Below are positions 57,523-64,000 of a stretch of DNA of 64,000 bases, one piece after another; positions within the stretch are counted from its first letter, which is position 1; the number at the start of each line of letters is the position of its first letter. The notes under the pieces were generated by a model. That model was not told the DNA's origin, did no database searches, and saw only the letters and a list, made by a program, of their open reading frames with translations. Source of the stretch: Apus apus (Eukaryota > Chordata > Aves > Apodiformes > Apodidae); NCBI RefSeq assembly GCF_020740795.1, contig NC_067290.1, positions 12,816,001 to 12,880,000 of the forward strand. Direction: 5' to 3'. Both the position numbers and the translations under genes were made by a program.

Positions 57523-60500
57523 AAAAAAATCCTCTCTCTGACTTTATACCTTTCCCATGGGGTCACCACAAACACCTTACAAGGCAGGAGCATTTTCAAG
57601 TGCCCTCAGTCCTCCCCAGTCATCCCAGGCTCAGTTTGAAACAGGAAGTTAAATCTTTTGTATAAGTTGATACAGTTTTGTTTGTCAAGATGGAGATTTC
57701 CTGACTAGACAGGTTTTTAATTAGTAGTATTTCCTGCAGATGAACATGCTGCTTGTCTTTTCCCAGATGTAGTAATGCAAATATGATTTTCTTTTCAGCC
57801 TGGAAATATGGAGAAAGGCATCCTGTGAAGTCCTAATAGTCTCTGATTTCTTTCAGGTGGTTGAAAATGTTGAGATTTCAAAAGGCTGTCACTTCAAAAT
57901 GTCTGTTGTATATACAGGAAACCTACAAGCAAGGCTAGCTGTTGTTGTTTGTTTCAGCAGAGGCATAATTCTTCTCTTACACATGTGGTATTTTAATTTC
58001 TTCTGCAAGGACTGATATTTAAGTGAAGTAACAAGAAAGAGAAGCATTTCAGAATGAAATATCTGCTGGTGACATGAGAAGGTGGGGAAAAATCCCCTCC
58101 TGGCTAGACCCAAGCTGGGAATTCCTGTGTGGGTGTTATCCCATGAACAAATACCCGGTGAGGCAACAGGACTCTGCTGTTAGCCAGGTGGCTTTCCTTC
58201 TTATCCAGCTATTCCATAGCATTAGATATTGCTGGTCTTGAGACAGTCTTAAGAACTGTCTTGGAGAAAGCAAGCAATAAAGAGAGGGAAGTGTAAAGTG
58301 GTTTTGTTCTATTGTTTCCTGCAATGGTCAGGGAAACTATAGTTAAATAATTAATTGTTATAGTTAATATTAGTTGCTATAGTTGTCTAGCAAATTAGAG
58401 TTAGCTTCTTGAAGCAATGCAGAGGGTTGAGAGGGAAGTGGCCAAGCTGCAGAGCAGAAGGATGTCTCACATCTAGCAGATGTTCCAGATGTGAATGAAA
58501 GAGTGTGGCAACAGGGAGTATGAAACATCACAGGGCCAAACCCACTCCTGTGTGTGGGAGGAGGGTCTGTGTAACACTACACAGCCCGTGGGGCACAGCT
58601 GGGTGAGTTCCAGCTCTCTTGATGTCCAGCTTCTTCCTCTGCACATCTTTCTGCCTCCTAGTGTCAGTGTTGGTGTCTTCTGCCCATGGCATTTGCTGCA
58701 CTGTTTTGCAATAGCTCTTGTTGCTTAACCTTTGAGGTGCAACATGTATGATTCCTGCTTGTGCTTTAAAGATGATAAAATTAGAGGGTGCTGATAAGGT
58801 ATTAAAACGAGAAGAGTGTCAGCAATAGGGAAGAAGGGGCCAGTGCTGAAATTTTAAGGGAGGAAATTAGCACATTGAATCTCCAGATCTGAACTTGGGA
58901 GCTGCAGACTAGAGAATATTCAGGTTATTGGAGTATATGAGGCTTCCATTCCTTGTTTGTACTGAACTCTTCAAAAAGCTGGCAAGGCCTCTGTTTGCAC
59001 TGTCTTACAAACAGCCTAAGTCATGCAAAGCTCTGGGCTCTACTTCCAAGACTCCTGGGCCACTCTGCCTGCCAAGCAGCACCAGGAGTGCAAGTGAAGG
59101 CCAGTCAGGACAGCTGGGGTGGGAGACACACTTGCTAGGCCAGGCACTAATGCTATCCAACCTGCAGCAGGAATGAAACCCTGTAGTGGAGGGTGAGATA
59201 GCTGGGAAGGGGCAGCCACCTCTTCAGCAACAAAACAGGAGCAAACAACTCTAATATGGGAAGGTGTGCAAACCCTCGGGATCCTTGTGCTATCTTGTGC
59301 TGAAATCTAGAAGGGTCTGCAGGGCTTGTGTACAGCCTGGTCTTGCACTTTGGCTGGAGGAGGGAGAGAGGAGGCTGGTGCTTGGCACAGCAAAGAAGTG
59401 TGCTGCTCTTCTCTGAGTGAGTGAGGGGGTTCCCACATGAGCCTTTGGGACCTCAGATTGCTCCATGCTACTTGTGCCCTCTGTGCTACTGTCTAAGAGA
59501 AGTGATATGTGTGCTTCAGCCTAGTTTCATGTCTCCTTTGCAGCAAAAACCCTGTCAAGTATATTTACCATGAAGGACAATGTGATTTTGGGCAAGTAAG
59601 TGAGATTTAAAGCTCCAATTATAAAAGCAAATAAACAAGAGCTGCTTCCTAAGGTTGTGTTTTAATTTGCAGGAGTGATTTCAGTACATTCTTCCCAAAG
59701 TCCTTGCGCTGTCTCTGGGGCTTGATAGCCAGTAACCTAGTTTTCATGGAACGATCTCGTGGTGGTGCAGCTGCACCTGGATGAGGGAGAAGAACGCACG
59801 TGTATGGGGATGGTGTGTGTGCCCGAAGTCTGATTGCTCTGCTATTCAGAGTCTCCTTGGGTTAAAATGCTGTTTTATGTTTATTTGGCAGCTCTTCTCC
59901 TTGCTACGTGTTGTGGTTTTATTGTCTGGAGTCATGTCTGTCCCCAGGCGTGCTGTCAGCTCTGCATGTTGCTGAACACAATGGCTTTGGGGGTGGTAGT
60001 GAGCACAAGTGACACCTTAATAAGGGTCTTTAGGGCTTAGTACTAAGCTGCCCCCATCTCCCAACAATTGTCAGTTTAGGGCTTATTAGTCACACATCCC
60101 TCCTTTGAAAGAAATATTTTTAATGCTTCTGCTCTGTGATGAGTCCTCAGAAGCCTTGTTAGGATTTGTCATTTTTGCTGATGGTGGTTGCTTTTTAATT
60201 GCTCAGGTAGCAGAAGCGGGGCTTGAAAACCCAATCAGTATTATCTCAGCTTATCTCCCTGTCACCAGTGGATTTACACAGATCAAGACATTCATAGGAT
60301 CGTGTGTAGATGCAAAACACAGCTAGCTCTAGAGGCCTGGGCAGATCCCATGTTCCTAGTGTGTTCTTCCTGGTGTCAGCCATCCATGTCCTTGCCTTCA
60401 GCTGGTCCTTCTCACCCTGCTGCCAGATGGGCTCTCTGCTGTCAAGGTCAGAGACAGGTCTTTCTGCCAGGTGAACACCCTGGCCCTGCTGTCACACGAC

Positions 60501-63500
60501 CTCTCCTAACTTCAGCTGTAGCATCAGGCCTTTTTGTCCTGACCTTGATGCCCCTTTTCATCACCCTCATTTCAGGGCTGTGACCTCCAGCCCAGCTTGC
60601 TAATTTAGCCCTCTGGGCAAGCTGAGGCAGGGCATGTGGAGAAGCTGGTGTGTCTCAGCTTCTCTCAGAGGAGTCTGGGGAAGAAGTGACTCGAGATAGC
60701 AGACCGAAGCAGAGGGGTGTGGAGAGAAGAGCAGGGTTTTGTGTGAAGTGCAGTGCAGCTCCTCTGTTGCAGCCCTGGGCTGTTTTCAGTCCTGTCTCTC
60801 TCCTGTTTCATGGTTTGTGTCAGTGTGGTGTGGGCAGTGGCTACTGAACAGGCTCTGGGCTGCTGTCACTTCCGCAGAGGAGATGGGAAGAGCCTAGTGT
60901 GTCTGCTGGCTAAAAGCTTGGTAGAGAGCAGGCTGGGCAAGGCAGCTGCTGCTGCCAAATGGGATTTTGTCCCCAAACCTCTGAGGGCTTGCTGGGGTCT
61001 GACATTACCCCTGGCCTGCTTCTGGGCATAATGAGCTACCTTATCTATCATATTCCCCATGACAGATGGGGGCTCTTCAGGATTAATTAAGGTTCATAAC
61101 TGTGACCTAGTTACCAGACTTGTGCTGTTGTTATTGGAGCTCTCTGAGCCATCAGGCTCTTTGAGAGCTTCTTACCCTTATCTGCTCTGGTTACTCCATA
61201 TATTCCTCTGAGACTGTCTGGGAGCCCCATGCAGGATCATATTACATTCATTTCTCTAGTAGATTATTGCCTTACCCTTGGGTAGCTGGCTGCTTCCTGC
61301 TTGCAGTGCACCTGTCAGTGTGGGGATTAGATATGCTGGCCTACATCTTTTGCAGCGTTGTCTCCTGTTTGAAATGGGATCTGAATGTGGGTAGAGATCA
61401 GTTGCAAGATTAGAGAGCATGGTGCTGGAGACAACATCTTGAGATGTCCAGTTCTGTGCTGCCATGCCTTAAACTGTATTGATGCTGAAGGGATATCCCA
61501 GGGTCTCTTTTCTCTTGGCTACTCAAATCCTTCTCATTTCCAGTTTGTACTTTATTGTAGAAAGCCTTTGGGAAGCCCCTATAAAGAAAGAGAAACTAGT
61601 AGAGCTAAAGAAGTAAGTTGAGTTCAAAGTCTCCTAACCCTCCTTCTTGCCTGCTAGATTTTCAGGTAGGCACTGTTCCCACTGGGGACAACTTGGTCTC
61701 ATATTCCTGTGGTCTGCAGACCTATGACCACATCCTTCCTTTAATTGGAGAGGGGCTGTACCTCAAGGACTTGCTGCTTGCTTGGTGAGACCTGTCCTTG
61801 CCAGGTGGATGGAATGTCAGGCAGCCATTGCACGGGCTCCCAGCCTCGTGCACAGGGGCTGCACGTGTCACGTTTACTGTTCACATGGGGAAGGTTTGTG
61901 TTTCTGAAGATCCCTCTGATCCCCCATGGAGCTGGTCCTTCACTAGCCTGATGTTTTGCTTGGGTTCTGATCATGTGCCCAGTGGAATCACAGCACCTCC
62001 CACTGATTTGAAACAGGAAAAGCCTGAAGGAGGCTGCTGAGTGGGACCCCTGGGAAACAGTGCTTCACTTTGTCCTCAGAAGCACGCACAGCAGGGGAGC
62101 TGCTTGCCTTTTCTCTTCTGTCTCAGGAAACATCTCTCACGTTCCAGTGACCTGCTTATTATGTAGGTCATCATCAACTGGAAGAAAAAAAAACATTTCA
62201 AAATTAGGAGAAATCTAGCAGGGCTCCTCCACTGAGCAGCTCTTTCTGGAAAACCAGGGAAAATTGCCTTGGGGGAGGTAGCCAGCAGCATGGCCTGTTC
62301 CTCTTCCACCCACCCTGGGGAGAGCAGTCAGAGAGGGATAAACTCTGGAGGGATGTGTGATACCCTGAAAGCAAGCAGATCCAGTGTGCCCTGTGGTGGG
62401 GGAACAGTGCATTAAGGTAGACAGTAGGGACTTTAGTGGTCACGGGTTGTTTGTCCTTTAATGGCTTCTTGGTTTTGGTAATTAGGAGGTCATTTCTACT
62501 GGTCTTACCTTGATCCTGTGTCTGTACAGTGGAGACCTGTGCCATGTGTGTTGGAGGACAGTCCCTGCTGGGAGACAAGACTGTCCCACCAGGGGTGAAA
62601 AGGGGACACAGAACAAGCAAATACCTCTGAATGCCAAAAGTAAAACTGAGACCTGAACCATAATTCTTCTCAGTGTGATGGCAGCACCATTACCCTGGGG
62701 CTGTTGCACTTCGCTTGTAGCAGAGCTGACACCTTCTGATAGCCACTGAGAAGAGAGAAAGCCCTTAGGATAAACTCCAGACTGTAACCTAGGCAAGGAC
62801 AAATTGTTCTGCAAACAGTAGGTTCTGTCTGACTTCACTCATACTTGCCTCTGGTGCAATAACTCTTAATACCCCTCTCAAGATCCTTGCCACTCTCCCA
62901 AATTTCCTAAATATCAGCTGGGCTGGAGACACCCTGTGCTTGGGGAAGTGTGTGTGTGTGTGCTGGCCAGCAGGCAGGTAGAGAGCTGCAGCCTCTCCTT
63001 AGCAGCAGCACAAATGTGGCTCCCCTCTCTACCTGATCACTGAGAGATTTCTCTTTTCCTTTAGCATGTGTAGAAATGTAATGTTCTTGAGACAACCAGG
63101 CTGGACAGGAGAAGCTGGAATCACAGGCTTCACTAGTAATCATAGTTAGACAACACAGTCTCGTAAGTGCTGCCTTGAGAAATGAGATTTCAATGTGCTG
63201 CATCCTTGGCAATGAAGAGGTGTATGGGGAGGTGGGCTGTGCGGCGAGCACCGGGCCCTGCCCCCTCTGCCTTGCTGTTTGTGCTGCCCTCCCCAGGTCC
63301 CCATCGCAGCTGTGATGCTGCTCACTGGAGCAGGGCTGGCTGAGCAAACCCTCGCTGGGCACTTGAGCTGTTGCTGCCTTCAGCCCTGCTAAGCCTGAGT
63401 GAAGCTACTCCAGTTGCAGGAGTCACCTGGCACAGACTCTTGTGCTTAAAGGTGCCACTGATCTTTTCCCAGAACACAGGTTCTTGCAGAGCCCCTTGCT

Positions 63501-63583
63501 TTGTTTTAGGTGCGCTTGCTTCCTGCAGCCTTTGCTCTTTGCTTTATATCAGCATGTGCTCTACTGTCTAGATAAAGCACATA
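57523..63583. other. Intergenic DNA right of the solo LTR, no gene recognised
   Basis: About 6 kb without a supported exon. A locally AT-rich patch (about 58338-58400) repeats TATAGTTA-like words. Open frames here are short and isolated, without splice-consistent neighbours. I see no named repeat before the CR1 element at 63584. Confidence 0.6.
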
Positions 63584-64000
63584 CATAGAATCACAGAATC
63601 ATACAATGGTTAAGGTTGGAAGGGATCTTAAAGATCATCAGGTTCCAATCTCCCTGCTATGAGCAGGGACACCTCCCACTAGACCAGGCTGCAGAAGCCT
63701 CATCCAACCTGGCCTTGAACACCTCCAGGGAGGGGGCTTTCACAACCTCCCTGGGCAACCTATTCCAGCACCTTACTATCCACACGTTGAAGAATTTCTT
63801 CCTGATGTCTAACCTAAATCTCCTCTCTTTCAGTTTAAAACCATTACCCCTTGTCCTATCACTGCCCTCTCTGGTGAAAAGCCCCTCCAGCTTTCCCGTA
63901 GCCCCTTCAGGCACTGGAAAGCTGCTATAAGGTCTCCATGGAGCATTGTCTTCTCCAAGCTGAACAAACCCAGCTCCCTCAGCCTGTCTTCGTAGCAGAG
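63584..64000 (-). repeat. CR1 LINE 3' portion, minus orientation, cut by the window edge
   Basis: Starts with CATAGAATCACAGAATCATA, the complement of the CR1 ATTCTRTG terminal repeats. It continues through GGTTAAGGTTGGAAGGGATC, TCCAACCTGGCCTTGAACAC, AACCTCCCTGGGCAACCTAT and AACAAACCCAGCTCCCTCAG. This is the well-known antisense view of a CR1 3' end. At least 417 bp are present and the element continues past 64000. The minus-strand open frame here is a remnant of the CR1 3' region. Confidence 0.95.

Noticed and set aside
51131-63583. Start of POC1A, the next gene in mammals
   Set aside because: No second CpG island and no WD40-coding exon is visible on the + strand, so the gene must begin beyond 64000 or have moved.
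1-64000. CRISPR arrays, operons, tRNA or rRNA genes, prophage
   Set aside because: The window is vertebrate nuclear DNA. The tandem repeats lack spacer structure, and no tRNA- or rRNA-like sequence was seen.

Overview
The window is vertebrate nuclear DNA and almost certainly from a bird. Four multi-exon genes can be read codon by codon: WDR82, PPM1M, TWF2 and ALAS1. They lie in the order known from the mammalian 3p21.2 block. Dispersed repeats are avian in character: CR1 LINE 3' ends and one solo LTR of an avian ERVL-like family. TLR9, which sits between TWF2 and ALAS1 in mammals, is not there, as expected for birds. The species cannot be fixed from the sequence.

Layout. 1-4.8 kb: the last five coding exons and 3' UTR of WDR82 (+ strand, 5' part outside the window). 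4.8-8.5 kb: convergent intergenic DNA, possibly an extended WDR82 3' UTR. 8.5-15.2 kb: PPM1M (- strand, 10 coding exons, 461 codons plus stop). 15.2-15.4 kb: a CpG-rich head-to-head promoter with only 205 bp between the PPM1M and TWF2 start codons. 15.4-38.1 kb: TWF2 (+ strand, 9 coding exons, 349 codons plus stop, with a 9.7-kb first intron and a 5-kb fifth intron). 38.1-43.8 kb: intergenic DNA with two CR1 remnants, an AGAAT microsatellite and no TLR9. 43.8-51.1 kb: ALAS1 (- strand, 10 coding exons, 634 codons plus stop) with a TATA box and an NRF-1-like site close to the start codon. 51.1-64 kb: about 13 kb upstream of ALAS1 with no recognisable exon, one solo LTR and a CR1 element running off the right edge.

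The genes are functionally independent: a histone-methylation/transcription adaptor (WDR82), a PP2C-type phosphatase (PPM1M), an actin-monomer-binding protein (TWF2) and the first enzyme of haem synthesis (ALAS1). The only shared regulation visible is the PPM1M/TWF2 bidirectional promoter. All four genes look intact: every splice junction keeps frame, and lengths match the known families.

I found no new gene system. The least expected signals are a cluster of short, frame-preserving candidate cassette exons in TWF2 intron 5, and the fully open in-frame N-terminal extension of PPM1M across the shared promoter, whose ATG overlaps the TWF2 ATG on the opposite strand.
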